Numbered from the stretch's first letter, positions 54,962 through 64,000 are shown. The stretch: DNA of 64,000 bases from Comamonas testosteroni ATCC 11996 (GCF_000241525.1 NZ_AHIL01000029.1:248001-312000); one strand, 5' to 3'. A program made the numbers and translations. Notes: generated by a model not told the origin, from the sequence alone.

Positions 54962-56250
54962 TACTTGTAGCGACGCAGAATGCGCTCGGATTCCTTTTGC
55001 GCGTCGTCCATGGCCTGGGCTGCGGTCTTGGTGCCGCTCAGGGCCGCCTGAATCGCATCATTGAGCACCTTGGTCACGCGCTGGTTCTCATGGGTGGAAT
55101 ACTCGGCCACCGACACGGGCAACTGGTCACGCGCCACCAGGGCCTGAGGAAATTCCTGGCCGTACTTCTTGAGTACGGGCGTCTCGTAAGCTGCAGGCGA
55201 GACAGCCACATAGCCGCTGTCCATGCTCCACTGCGCGGCACGCTCTGGCTGGGTCACCCATTTGGCAAACTCGAACGCAGCCTGCTGCTGCTCCCTAGGC
55301 GCATTCTTGAAGATGTAGAAATTGCCCCCACCCGTGGGCGAGCCCTTGCGGACATTGCCGGCGATCTGGCCCACGCCGAAGTCGAACTTGGCATTGGCGC
55401 GGATATTGGTGAGATTGCCCGTGGTCGTCACGATGATGGCGGCCTTCTTTTCCATGAAGTCCCTGGGCGTCGTACCCCACTCCACCACACCTGCAGGGTG
55501 CACGCCTTCCTTGACCAGGCTGACCCAGAAGTTCAGCGCCTCCACCACCTTGGGGTGGTTGAGCATGACGCGGGTGCCGGACTCATTGGCCAGCAGCACA
55601 TCATTGGGCGTGGTCAGGGTCTGCAGCATCCAGTAGCCAAAGCCGGTGGACGGAATCTGGATGCCGTATTGCACGACCTTGCCGCTGGCGTCCTTCTTGG
55701 TCAGCTTGTGGGCGGCCTCCCTGAGCTCCTTCCAGTTCTGGGGCGCCTTGTCGGGGTTCAGGCCGGCCTCCTTGAAAGCTTCCTTGTTGTAGTACATCAC
55801 CACGGTGGAGCGCTGAAAGGGCACGCCCCATGTCTTGCCTCCGGTCTGGCTGTTGGCCATGAAGGCCGGGTAAAAGCCCTTGAGCCAGGCCTTATCGGCA
55901 TCGGTCTTCACGAAGTCGTCAATGGGCGCAATCGCGCCCTCGTCCATCAGCGTGAACATATCGGTGGACAGCAGTACCGAGCTCGCAGGCGCCTTGCCGG
56001 CCTTGTGCGCCGTCAGCGCCTTGACGATGGTTTCCTGATAGGTGCCCGCATAGATGGGCGTGAGCTTGTATTGCGGATGCGCCTTGTTGAAGTCCGCCGC
56101 ATAACCGTCTATCACCTTGGTGATGGGGCCGCCCACGGCCACGGGGTAATAGAAAGGCACTTCCAGCGGGGACTGCGCAAGAGCAGTGCCCGCCAGGCCA
56201 AGGCCGGCGACAGCGGCGAACAGGCCGTGAACAAAGGTTTGACGACGCAT
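54961..56250 (-). CDS. ugpB: sn-Glycerol-3-phosphate-binding protein UgpB
   Basis: Periplasmic solute-binding protein of family 1, 429 residues. Signal peptide (1-26, cleavage after ALA). UgpB-like features include FYYPVAVGGPITKVIDGY near 34-51, FQRSTVVMYYNKEAF near 140-155, and STGFGYWMLQT and GGNFYIF further on. Ligand is probably sn-glycerol-3-phosphate or glycerophosphodiesters by family. ATG 56250 has GAGGAGAG upstream; the extension beyond it overlaps ugpC and is rejected. Confidence 0.93.
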   Translation of the reverse strand: MRRQTFVHGLFAAVAGLGLAGTALAQSPLEVPFYYPVAVGGPITKVIDGYAADFNKAHPQYKLTPIYAGTYQETIVKALTAHKAGKAPASSVLLSTDMFTLMDEGAIAPIDDFVKTDADKAWLKGFYPAFMANSQTGGKTWGVPFQRSTVVMYYNKEAFKEAGLNPDKAPQNWKELREAAHKLTKKDASGKVVQYGIQIPSTGFGYWMLQTLTTPNDVLLANESGTRVMLNHPKVVEALNFWVSLVKEGVHPAGVVEWGTTPRDFMEKKAAIIVTTTGNLTNIRANAKFDFGVGQIAGNVRKGSPTGGGNFYIFKNAPREQQQAAFEFAKWVTQPERAAQWSMDSGYVAVSPAAYETPVLKKYGQEFPQALVARDQLPVSVAEYSTHENQRVTKVLNDAIQAALSGTKTAAQAMDDAQKESERILRRYK

Positions 56251-56296
56251 GGGAATCTCTCCTCGGGATTTGCAGACAATGGAAAATGCCGGCGGC

Positions 56297-57418
56297 TCAG
56301 GCAGCGGCCAGCAAGGAGCGGGCGGATTCAACCGCCTGCCCGCAAACATGAATGCGCCCGCCCTGCGCATCGAACCAATGCGCAGCTTGCTGCGGCCAGT
56401 ACAGGACCACGCCTTGTCCGGACCGCAGATCGGCATGGGCATGGCCGGGCACACGCGCCGTCAGCAACTCACTGCCCACCTGACAGCGCAGCACCAGATC
56501 GGCACCCAGATATTCAAAGCCCTGTACGGTGGCCGGAATACCATTGCCCAGCCCCTCGTTGCCGCCGCCGGCATCACCTGCCACGGCAATCACCTCGGGC
56601 CGCACGCCCAGCGCCTGCGGGTAGGCGCTGCCAGTCACCAGATCCGGTGCCACGACCACATCGCTGCCGGCAATCCGGTTGCCTTGCAGGGCCACGATGT
56701 TCATGGCGGGCGTGCCGATAAAGCGCGCGGCAAACGTGGTTGCGGGCCGGGCATAGATCTCGCGCGGCCCGGCGGCCTGCTCCACCAGACCCTTGTTGAG
56801 CAGCACCACCTGATCGGCCATGCTCATGGCCTCGGCCTGATCGTGGGTCACATAGACCACCGTGAGACCCAGACGCTGCTGCAGCTCGCGCAGCTCGGCG
56901 CGCATTTCCTGGCGCAGCTGAGCGTCGAGATTGGACAGCGGCTCGTCCATCAGACAGACCCTGGCCTGCGCCACCAGCGCACGGCCCAGTGCCACGCGTT
57001 GCTGCTGGCCGCCCGAGAGTTGCCCGGGCCGGCGCTCCAGCAGCGCCGTCAACCCCAGCAGCTCGGCCGTCTGCTCAAGACGCTGCTCGCGCTCGGCCCT
57101 GGCAAGCTTGCGCACCTGCAGACCGAACTGGATGTTGTCGGCCACGCTCAGGTGCGGGAACAGCGCATAGTTCTGAAACACCATGGCAATGCCGCGCTGC
57201 GCGGGCGGCAGATGGGTGACGTCGCGGCCATCGATGCGCACCGACCCCGAGCTAGGCGTGTCCAGCCCGGCGATCATGCGCAAGGTGGTGGATTTGCCGC
57301 AGCCCGAAGGGCCGAGCAGGACGCAAAACGAGCCTGGTTCAATGCGCAGATTCACGGCATGCAGGGCCGTGGCGTCACCCCAGGATTTGGCGACGTTCTC
57401 CAGCTCGATCAAAGACAT
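56297..57418 (-). CDS. ugpC: ABC transporter ATP-binding protein UgpC
   Basis: ATPase of the glycerol-3-phosphate importer, 373 residues. Walker A GPSGCGKST (36-44), the signature LSGGQQQR near 135, Walker B VCLMDEPLSNLDAQ near 155, and the switch His in YVTHDQAEA. A C-terminal TOBE/MalK-type regulatory domain follows from about 240. It is the first gene in this operon, while E. coli has the order ugpBAECQ; no ugpQ phosphodiesterase is present here. Confidence 0.93.
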   Translation of the reverse strand: MSLIELENVAKSWGDATALHAVNLRIEPGSFCVLLGPSGCGKSTTLRMIAGLDTPSSGSVRIDGRDVTHLPPAQRGIAMVFQNYALFPHLSVADNIQFGLQVRKLARAEREQRLEQTAELLGLTALLERRPGQLSGGQQQRVALGRALVAQARVCLMDEPLSNLDAQLRQEMRAELRELQQRLGLTVVYVTHDQAEAMSMADQVVLLNKGLVEQAAGPREIYARPATTFAARFIGTPAMNIVALQGNRIAGSDVVVAPDLVTGSAYPQALGVRPEVIAVAGDAGGGNEGLGNGIPATVQGFEYLGADLVLRCQVGSELLTARVPGHAHADLRSGQGVVLYWPQQAAHWFDAQGGRIHVCGQAVESARSLLAAA

Positions 57419-57422
57419 CGCG

Positions 57423-57458
57423 CCAGTCTAGAAAGACTGGATGACAGCCGCGTGTCAA
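57423..57458 (-). promoter_or_regulatory. Palindrome and -35-like box upstream of ugpC
   Basis: CCAGTCT (57423-57429) and AGACTGG (57434-57440) form a perfect 7-bp inverted repeat five bases before the ugpC start. A TTGACA hexamer lies at 57453-57458 on the minus strand. The palindrome would overlap the -10 and start region, suitable for a repressor. The -10 itself is poor. Confidence 0.35.
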
Positions 57459-57463
57459 CCCTC

Positions 57464-57574
57464 GGCGCTATCAAAAACAGGAGCTTCTTTCACCATCTAT
57501 TCATAGATTTCAGATTGAAATGCCTTTGAATCAGCCTGTTCAAAGGCGTAAGCAGCTTCTCTATTAATAGCGCC
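57464..57574. repeat. Foldback intergenic repeat, copy D
   Basis: The ends GGCGCTAT (57464-57471) and ATAGCGCC (57567-57574) are exact inverses. The similarity extends inward through AGCTTCTTTCACC and its counterpart AGCTGCTTACGCC. The core matches that of the copy at 34041-34146. It lies between ugpC and the alpha-2-macroglobulin gene. Confidence 0.6.
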
Positions 57575-57583
57575 CATGCATGA

Positions 57584-57618
57584 AAAAGCCCCGGCTGCTG
57601 GCGCAGACCGGGGCTTGG
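57584..57618 (-). terminator. Terminator after the alpha-2-macroglobulin gene
   Basis: AAGCCCCGG pairs with CCGGGGCTT around a 13-base loop, followed on the minus strand by TTTTTCA. Confidence 0.88.
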
Positions 57619-57644
57619 CGTAGGGCCGAGAAACCGCTCGGGGC

Positions 57645-60600
57645 TTACTTGGGCATCACCACTTTGAGCTTGGCGTTGGGAATCTCGCCAAACATCTCGG
57701 GCGCATACAGCGCTTCGGCACGCGTGGGCGGCAGGGCGAATTCACCAGCATTGTTCAGGCGCACGGTGTATTCGACCTTGGTCGTCCCTGCGGGCAGGTA
57801 CTGATAGTAGGCACGGTAGGACTCGAAGCTGCGCTCCTCATAGGCCAGCCAGCCAGCCCCCTCCTGCTTCTCGCCCTTGGACGCGATCTCCGAATCACGG
57901 CCCAGGCCTCCACCCAGAATGGTCGCCCCCGTGGGAATGGGGTCGGTGATCGCCACCCAGGTCATATCGGTCTTGGCCTGCACCTCCAGCGTCACGCGCA
58001 GCACATCGCCGCGCGTGTACTGGCCGCCACCAAACAGACCCTTGTCGGCCTGCTCCACAGGCGTGACGGTCTTCTTGATGGTGTAGCCGGCGCTGAACGG
58101 CGCCTTGAGGGCCACGGCCGCCACGGACTGCACGGTCAGCCAGGGCTTGCCCGTGCCTTGCTGCGTCACGCTGAGCTGACCCTTGCCAGCCTTGGCCCAG
58201 GGCATGAACATGGTGTTGTTCATCAGGCCGCCGGCGCGCACGGGCTCGCCGAAGACGCTGTTGGAATGGGCCGTGCCCTGCGCATCCTCAGAAGTGGCAC
58301 GCCTGACATCGGCCCAGTTCACCTTGGCTTCGTTGCCGTTCATGCTGGCCACGGTGCTGCCGGCCACGGGCTCGGACTCGAACTTCTGCGAGAAGCGACG
58401 CAGCGCCAGAGCTCCCCAGAGGTTGGCCGTGGTCGTGTTCCAGGCACCGGACTGCTGACGCGCGATAAAGCCGCTGACCAGACGCGGCATGTCTTCGGCC
58501 CATGCGGGGTCGTTGATGGTCGCCAGAATCAGGCGTGCCAGATTCACGTCCGGGCCCTGCATCAGCCACCACCAGCTATCGTCCTGATCGGTCGAGAAGC
58601 CGGCACGCGTGCCGTTGTAGGTCAGGCGGGCGCGCAGGATCTGCATGGCCTGTGCCAGGCGCTCGTCGCGCTGCGGCGCATCGCTCATGCGCTGCAGCAG
58701 CATCACCCAGTCGATGACCGTGTGCGTGGGCCACTGGTTGGGCGTGGCATTGATGCTGTCAAGCATGCGCGGCGTGGCCTTGCCCGACAGTGCCAGCGCG
58801 GCAATCGCCGCCAGCTTGCGCATTTCCAGATCCTTGCGCGGACTCCAGAAGTTGCGCTGGATGCGGCCTTCCACAAACGCGATCAGGCCATCCTCCATGC
58901 GCGCGCGTTCGGCGCCGGGGATCACGAAGCGCTTGTCAACGCCCTGCGCCATGGCCGACAGGTTAAGCAGATGCGCGGTCAGCGTATCGCTGCCGCGGCT
59001 GACCGATCCGTCCTGGGGCGGGAAGTAGTTGGCCAGGCCGTCACCGTCCAGATAGTTGGGCAGCTGGGCCATGGTGCTGCCCCACAGCTCGGCGTTGTTC
59101 ATGCCGACGGCCTTGCTGGTGGTCTGCTCCAGGCAGGAGTAGGGATAGCGGGCCCACCAGTCGCGCACGCCGGGCAGACCTTCGGTCAGCTTGGGCACCA
59201 GCGACATCTGCACTCCGCCACGTCCTGGCAAGGCATCTGCGGGCGGATTCACGGGCACGCTATAGCTGCCGTTGACCTGCACCAGCGTGGCCTGCTGCAC
59301 CGACAGCGGCACGGCGGGCACGATGCGCTGACTGATCTTGAGCGCATCCTGCGCCGCATCGGCACCGCCAGCGGTGTCGCGCGCGGAAATCTCCCAGATC
59401 AGCGCCTCGGCACGCGTTCCGGAGAGCTGGGCCGGGGCCTTCACATCCCAGGCCACTTCACGCGCCTCGCCTGCGGGAATCTCCACGTTCTGGGCCTTGA
59501 GCTCCAGCATGGTGGCACGCGGCGTGACCTCCACCTTCATGGCCTTGGCCGAGGTGTTGCGCAGCGTGATCTGAGCGCGGAACTGATCGTCCTCGCGCAC
59601 CAGCGGCGGCAGGCCGCTGATGATCTGCAGATCCTGCGTGGTACGGATCGCCGCCTGGCCAGTGCCGAACAGGCTCACGCCCGCATCGGCCACGGCCACC
59701 ACCTGGAAGGTGGTCAGGGCGTCGTTGAGCGGCACCTCGATCAGCGCCATGCCGTTGCCGTCCAGCACCACATCGGGCTTCCACAGCAGCAGGGTGTCTA
59801 GCAGCTCGCGCGTGGGGCTGCGGCCACCGCCACCGCCCGCAGGCACGGCCTTCTTGCCGTAGTGGCGCCGGCCGATCACCTCCATCTGGGCCGTTGCCGT
59901 CTGCACGCCCCATTCGCGGCGTGTCAGCATGGCATCGAGCAGATTCCAGCTGCTGTTGGGCATCAGCTCCAGCAAGGCCTGATCCACGGCCGCCAGTGCC
60001 ACATGGGCACCTGCAGCGGGTTTGCCATCGGGCAGCGTGGCCTTGATGGTGACCTTGGCCGTGCCACGCACCTTGTAGCTGGACTTGTCCGAGGACACCT
60101 TGACGTCCAGCGTATTGCTCTTCAGGCCCACGCGAATTTCGGACATGCCGAAACGGAAGGCAGGCTTGGAGAGGTCCACCATGGAAGTCGGCGCGATGAA
60201 TTCCTTGCCGTCATTCCAGAAGGTACGCCACCACTCCATGGGCGACTTGAAGCCCCAGGTGAAGAAGCTGTACCAGGGCACTTCCATCAGGCGGCCGCGC
60301 AGCGCCAGCACGCTGACATAGGCGTTGGGGCCCCAGTTATCCTCGATCTTGACGTCCACTGTGGGGTTGTCACCCGCCAGCTCCACCACCTGGGTGCTGA
60401 CGACGCCTTCGCGCTCCACGGCTACCAGCGCCGTGGCGCGGCGGAAGGGCATGCGCACCTGAAAGCGCGCCGTCTCGCCGGGCTCATAGCTCTTGCGCTC
60501 GGACAGCACGTCCATGCGGTCGTGGTCTTCGCCACCGAACCAGAGCTCGCCCTGGCCCGTGACCCACACCGAGGTCGCAGCCTGGCTGCTGCGGCCTTCC

Positions 60601-63600
60601 TTGTCGGCAGCCTTGACGATCAGTTCCACCTCGCCGGGCTGGGACAGCTGGGCCTCGCATTGCACCAGGCCATGGCTGTCGCTGGTGCCCGAGCACACGG
60701 TGCCCAGATTCTTGAGCGTGGTCTGGTTGTCGTAGCTGTAGAAGCCGCCCACCAGCCGCTTGCGGCTGGAGGTGGTGATGCGCGCCACGGCCTCGACCTT
60801 GACGGGCACGCCGGCCTGGGCCTTGCCGGCCGTATCCAGCGTCAGCGCCTGAAAGCGCAGCTTGCGATCCACCGAGATCCAGTTCTCGGAGCGCACGCCT
60901 GCCACCACGGCAGCCGGCCAGATGGTGCGCGTGCTGCGCAGGGTCTGCACCTCGCCGTTCGGGTCGGCATAGGTCGCTTCCATCAGCAGCTCGCGCGGCT
61001 CGCCGGACTTGGGCAGCTTGTCGATGGCGACCTTGCCCAGACCATTCTTGTCCAGTGTCACGGGCAGCTTGTCGGCCACGACCTTGGTGTCGTCAGCCGC
61101 CGTGCTTTCCTCGTCGTCGCTGCTGCCCACATCCTGGGCGCTGCGCGGCGGGTTGAAGCTGAAGCCATCCCAGCCCGCGAAGTCCAGTGATTTGGAGCGC
61201 AGCAGAGCCGACACCTTGACCGGCAGATTGGCGGCAGCGCCGCCCGATACATAGTTGATCTGCACTTCGGCAGGCACGCTGCTGACAGCGTAGAGTTGCT
61301 CCTTGCCGGCCGGGCCCACACGCCCCTCCATCACCGGAAGGCGGAACTCCTCGACACGGAAGATGCCCGTGCTGAAGCTGGAGCGGCGGCCGCTGCCATT
61401 GGTATAGCCCAGCTCCACCGCATATTCACCCAGCTTGGCAGCCTTGGAGATGGGGAACTCGCTGCTCGCGCTGCCATTGGCATTCCAGCTCAGGGCCTGG
61501 GTAAAGCGCTGGCCACTGCCCAGATGGGTGATGGTCAGGCGGTCAGGCTTGTCCTGGGTCTGCTCAAAGCCCGTGGAGTTCTTGCCGGGGCCCGTCAGGG
61601 CACGCAGAAAGTGCTTCATGGACACGGTTTCGCCGGCACGGAACAGCATGCGGTCAAACACCGTATGCGCCACTTCGTCGCGCTTGCTGCTGGAGCTGGT
61701 CGGCACATTGAAGCGCCAGGACTCTATGCCCTTGTTCCAGTTGCTCCAGACAAAAGCCAGCTCCTCGCCTGCCTCGGTCTTGGCCCGAGCACTCACGAAA
61801 TAGGAGTTGCTGCGGTAGTAGCCGTCTTCGTTGCTGCAGGAAGGCGGATTGGGGTTGAGGCCGTTGAAGGTCACCAGACCCTGGGCATCACTGACGGCCG
61901 AAGCAATCGCCTGACCATTGCAGTCCGAGACCTGCACCGTGGCGCCCGGCACCACCTTGCCCTTGTCCAGCGTCGTCACCCAGGCCACCGAGTTTTCGCG
62001 ACCCAGCTTGAAGTGCACGGCCAGATTGGTCACCAGCACCGAGGTACGCACATACATGGTGCGGCCCGCGCCATAGCCTTCGTCGAGCAGCGACTGGCCC
62101 AGCATGGGCGAGGCGATCTCCACCACCTGGAAGCCCGGATTCAGCGGAATACCGATGACCTCGAAGGGGCGCGGATCGCTCTTGGCCGCCTTGGGCAGCT
62201 CCAGCGTCTGGGTCTGGCTCTGGCCGTCCAGCAGCGACAGCATGCGGGTCTGCACCCAGTGCTTGTCGTCGTTGATGACCGGAGGCAGCACCTTCACATC
62301 GCGTGCAGCGCGCTTGCGCTCCACGCTGTAGCTGTCATAGCGCTCGACCTTCTTGAGCCAGGCGATGATGTCGGCATCCGAGCCGCCCTTCTTGGTACGC
62401 ACCACGCTGGCGTCCAGCGACTTGCCCAGGAGCTGCGGCTCTACATTGCGCAGCGTCACGGGCAGCAGCGCCGGTCCCTTGGGGCCTTCGGCAAAACGCT
62501 CGACGATGCCGAAGGGCGCCGCAGCAAACTTCACCAGCGGCGGCATATTGCCCGTGGCCGTGGCCAACGGGAACAGATTGGCATTGCTCAGCGTGCGACC
62601 TGCGGCATCCTTGAACTGCGGCGGCAGCTCCACCACATACTTGGAGTTCGGCTGCATGGTGGCCGGGAAGCTCACGCTGTCCACCAGCGAATCCTCGGCC
62701 AGCTTTTCGCCGTTCTGCTCGATGATGGGTGCCACGGCCGAGGCACCGCTCTTGAGGCGTATGCCTTCGATCAGCTTGCGCGGCACCGGCGCGCTGAAGG
62801 ACAGGCGCATGGGGCGGATCGGCAGGCAGGCGGCATTGGCGTTCTCGCGCTCGCAGCTGAAGTCGGCGCTGAAGGGCTGGCGCACCTGGTACTCGTAGCG
62901 CTGCTCGTCCTTGCTGACCAGGCCGTTGGCCATGGCCACGCCCTTGCCATAGACCAGGGTCATCTTGCTGCCCGAGGTCAGGCGGCGGTTACACGCCAGC
63001 ACCGCGAAGTTCTGCGGGTTCTTGGCGGCATCCTTGTCCCAGTGGCGCTGCTTGAGCACGGCCTCGCGGTCCTTGCCCTCGATTAGTTGCACGGGGATGC
63101 GCTCACCCACGCCTTCGGAGGTACACCAGACGCGCTGCTTGAGGCTGTCGACAGATGCCGCGCCCGTCAGGCGCAGGGCAAAGTACTGCTGCTCGTCCAC
63201 CTCTTCATAGGTGTCGGGCGCAATGCTGGCCACCTGCGGACCGCCGGTCTGAAATTGATAGCTGGCTGCGCCCGTCACAGCTGTACCCGTGACGCTCTTG
63301 AACTGGGGGTTGAGCTGGGCCGTGCAACGCACGCCAGCGGGCAGGTTCTGGGCAAAATCGAATACCCATTCCTTTTCGCTGTTCCAGCGTCCCGTTCCCT
63401 TGGCGGCCTGGGCATCGCTGCACTGCAGATTGACCGGCGCGGCGGCCTTGGGGTCGCCAAAGCGCACGGCTGCCCCATCGAACTGCACCACGACCTGGCC
63501 CACCTTGCTCACATCTCCCTGCGGGCTGAACTGGCGCACCCCCACGGCATGGGCCGCCGTGGCCGCCAGGCCCCACAACAGACCTGCATTCAGCAGCTTG

Positions 63601-63656
63601 CGCCAGTGCGGCGCGATCTGCTCCCTCTTCCTTCCCTCTGCATAAGGCACAGTCAT
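57645..63656 (-). CDS. Bacterial alpha-2-macroglobulin (YfhM-like)
   Basis: A 2003-residue periplasmic protease inhibitor-like protein. The basic N-terminus and hydrophobic segment (about 18-36, ending TAAHA) form a signal peptide cleaved by signal peptidase I, with no lipobox; E. coli YfhM is a lipoprotein. Successive macroglobulin beta domains follow. The thioester motif Cys1508-Leu-Glu-Gln in YPYSCLEQTTSKA is intact, so it can trap proteases covalently. A thioester-domain helical region and a C-terminal receptor-like domain (to LKVVMPK) follow. ATG 63656 is chosen; ATG 63683 is an alternative. Same strand as pbpC, its usual partner, but separated by about 6.7 kb. Confidence 0.94.
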   Translation of the reverse strand: MTVPYAEGRKREQIAPHWRKLLNAGLLWGLAATAAHAVGVRQFSPQGDVSKVGQVVVQFDGAAVRFGDPKAAAPVNLQCSDAQAAKGTGRWNSEKEWVFDFAQNLPAGVRCTAQLNPQFKSVTGTAVTGAASYQFQTGGPQVASIAPDTYEEVDEQQYFALRLTGAASVDSLKQRVWCTSEGVGERIPVQLIEGKDREAVLKQRHWDKDAAKNPQNFAVLACNRRLTSGSKMTLVYGKGVAMANGLVSKDEQRYEYQVRQPFSADFSCERENANAACLPIRPMRLSFSAPVPRKLIEGIRLKSGASAVAPIIEQNGEKLAEDSLVDSVSFPATMQPNSKYVVELPPQFKDAAGRTLSNANLFPLATATGNMPPLVKFAAAPFGIVERFAEGPKGPALLPVTLRNVEPQLLGKSLDASVVRTKKGGSDADIIAWLKKVERYDSYSVERKRAARDVKVLPPVINDDKHWVQTRMLSLLDGQSQTQTLELPKAAKSDPRPFEVIGIPLNPGFQVVEIASPMLGQSLLDEGYGAGRTMYVRTSVLVTNLAVHFKLGRENSVAWVTTLDKGKVVPGATVQVSDCNGQAIASAVSDAQGLVTFNGLNPNPPSCSNEDGYYRSNSYFVSARAKTEAGEELAFVWSNWNKGIESWRFNVPTSSSSKRDEVAHTVFDRMLFRAGETVSMKHFLRALTGPGKNSTGFEQTQDKPDRLTITHLGSGQRFTQALSWNANGSASSEFPISKAAKLGEYAVELGYTNGSGRRSSFSTGIFRVEEFRLPVMEGRVGPAGKEQLYAVSSVPAEVQINYVSGGAAANLPVKVSALLRSKSLDFAGWDGFSFNPPRSAQDVGSSDDEESTAADDTKVVADKLPVTLDKNGLGKVAIDKLPKSGEPRELLMEATYADPNGEVQTLRSTRTIWPAAVVAGVRSENWISVDRKLRFQALTLDTAGKAQAGVPVKVEAVARITTSSRKRLVGGFYSYDNQTTLKNLGTVCSGTSDSHGLVQCEAQLSQPGEVELIVKAADKEGRSSQAATSVWVTGQGELWFGGEDHDRMDVLSERKSYEPGETARFQVRMPFRRATALVAVEREGVVSTQVVELAGDNPTVDVKIEDNWGPNAYVSVLALRGRLMEVPWYSFFTWGFKSPMEWWRTFWNDGKEFIAPTSMVDLSKPAFRFGMSEIRVGLKSNTLDVKVSSDKSSYKVRGTAKVTIKATLPDGKPAAGAHVALAAVDQALLELMPNSSWNLLDAMLTRREWGVQTATAQMEVIGRRHYGKKAVPAGGGGGRSPTRELLDTLLLWKPDVVLDGNGMALIEVPLNDALTTFQVVAVADAGVSLFGTGQAAIRTTQDLQIISGLPPLVREDDQFRAQITLRNTSAKAMKVEVTPRATMLELKAQNVEIPAGEAREVAWDVKAPAQLSGTRAEALIWEISARDTAGGADAAQDALKISQRIVPAVPLSVQQATLVQVNGSYSVPVNPPADALPGRGGVQMSLVPKLTEGLPGVRDWWARYPYSCLEQTTSKAVGMNNAELWGSTMAQLPNYLDGDGLANYFPPQDGSVSRGSDTLTAHLLNLSAMAQGVDKRFVIPGAERARMEDGLIAFVEGRIQRNFWSPRKDLEMRKLAAIAALALSGKATPRMLDSINATPNQWPTHTVIDWVMLLQRMSDAPQRDERLAQAMQILRARLTYNGTRAGFSTDQDDSWWWLMQGPDVNLARLILATINDPAWAEDMPRLVSGFIARQQSGAWNTTTANLWGALALRRFSQKFESEPVAGSTVASMNGNEAKVNWADVRRATSEDAQGTAHSNSVFGEPVRAGGLMNNTMFMPWAKAGKGQLSVTQQGTGKPWLTVQSVAAVALKAPFSAGYTIKKTVTPVEQADKGLFGGGQYTRGDVLRVTLEVQAKTDMTWVAITDPIPTGATILGGGLGRDSEIASKGEKQEGAGWLAYEERSFESYRAYYQYLPAGTTKVEYTVRLNNAGEFALPPTRAEALYAPEMFGEIPNAKLKVVMPK

Positions 63657-63753
63657 ACAGTCACTTTCTTTTCGGGCAGGCATGGCGCCGGCCCTGGCTG
63701 TTTGAGTCTGAAGTCTGGAATCAGCGACGCAGCAGTGCAGGACGGCAGAAGGC

Positions 63754-63784
63754 AAAAAGCCCCGCCTCACAAGTGAAGCAGGGC
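63754..63784 (-). terminator. Terminator after the TctC-like gene
   Basis: GCCCCGCCTCAC and GTGAAGCAGGGC form a 12-bp stem with two G-T pairs and a two-base loop. On the minus strand it is followed by TTTTT. Confidence 0.8.
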
Positions 63785-63810
63785 CTTGAGCAGGTGCCGC
63801 ACGCGCGAAA

Positions 63811-64000
63811 CTACTGCGGCTGGAAACCGCTGCGCTGAATGATACCGGCCCAAACCCTGGAATAGGCGGCCTCGCGCTCCCCCAACTGGCGGGGATTCAT
63901 GTATCCAACTGTAAGTCCCAATGCCGTCAGCTGCGCGTAAACGTCACGCTGCTTGAGCACATTGCCAACGGCTGCAGAAAAGCGCTCGACAAAGGCCTGG
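63811..64000 (-). CDS. Partial: C-terminus of a TctC/Bug-family solute-binding protein
   Basis: The minus strand from the window edge reads 62 codons to a TAG at 63811-63813: it begins QAFVERFSAAVGNVLKQRDV, continues through YAQLTALGLTVGYMNP and ends VWAGIIQRSGFQPQ. This resembles the end of tripartite-tricarboxylate (Bug) periplasmic binding proteins, which are greatly expanded in Burkholderiales. The start lies outside the window. A terminator follows it, so it is not cotranscribed with the alpha-2-macroglobulin gene. Confidence 0.65.
   Translation of the reverse strand, partial: QAFVERFSAAVGNVLKQRDVYAQLTALGLTVGYMNPRQLGEREAAYSRVWAGIIQRSGFQPQ

Overview
The window looks like a chromosomal segment of a betaproteobacterium of the order Burkholderiales, most likely family Comamonadaceae (Comamonas or Delftia-like). 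This placement is inferred from GC-rich coding sequence, the gene orders rpoE-rseA-mucD-lepA-lepB and yceD-rpmF-plsX-fabHDG-acpP-fabF, a Bug/TctC-type binding protein, and dispersed intergenic repeats of a kind I associate with comamonads. No tRNA, rRNA, insertion sequence, prophage or CRISPR array was seen.

1-13.8 kb (minus strand) is a housekeeping island. Reading in the direction of transcription it runs yceD, rpmF, plsX, fabH, fabD, fabG, acpP, fabF, a small membrane protein, rpoE, rseA, mucD, lepA, lepB. It joins lipid synthesis, the sigma-E envelope-stress circuit and protein export. Terminators split it after rpmF, after fabF, probably after rseA, and between mucD and lepA. No rseB lies between rseA and mucD.

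13.8-24.7 kb: maf and an RsmI-like methyltransferase (plus), then sppA, a Rieske protein, gph and rluC (minus), then rne with a long divergent leader, yaaA, a prolyl 4-hydroxylase-like oxygenase and queF (plus). The rne/rluC/maf/yceD/rpmF/fab neighbourhood resembles that of Escherichia coli, with extra genes inserted.

24.7-38.9 kb is more accessory: a 786-residue tryptophan-rich orphan protein, a PAS-bearing chemoreceptor, dinB, lysP, a tandem glycine riboswitch ahead of a dadA-like dehydrogenase, an EamA transporter, nhaA behind a structured leader that may be a cation riboswitch, and two tandem secreted Sel1-repeat proteins.

38.9-46.0 kb carries two adjacent L-lactate/2-hydroxyacid loci. 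One is a divergent lldD-like/lldP pair. The other is an lldP-lldR-lldD operon behind two near-perfect LldR-type operators.

46.0-64.0 kb: an EamA/nitroreductase pair divergent from a LysR regulator with a palindromic candidate operator, pbpC, an HdeD-like protein, an EEP-family hydrolase, a VOC protein, a ugpC-B-A-E glycerol-3-phosphate transport operon, a 2003-residue alpha-2-macroglobulin with an intact thioester motif, and the C-terminus of a TctC/Bug binding protein cut by the window edge.

No entirely new multi-gene system was recognised. The points most worth a second look are the riboswitch-controlled dadA, the nhaA leader RNA, the orphan W-rich protein, the foldback repeat family whose copies abut or supply stop codons, the 22-bp hairpin after nhaA, and the LldR operator pair.
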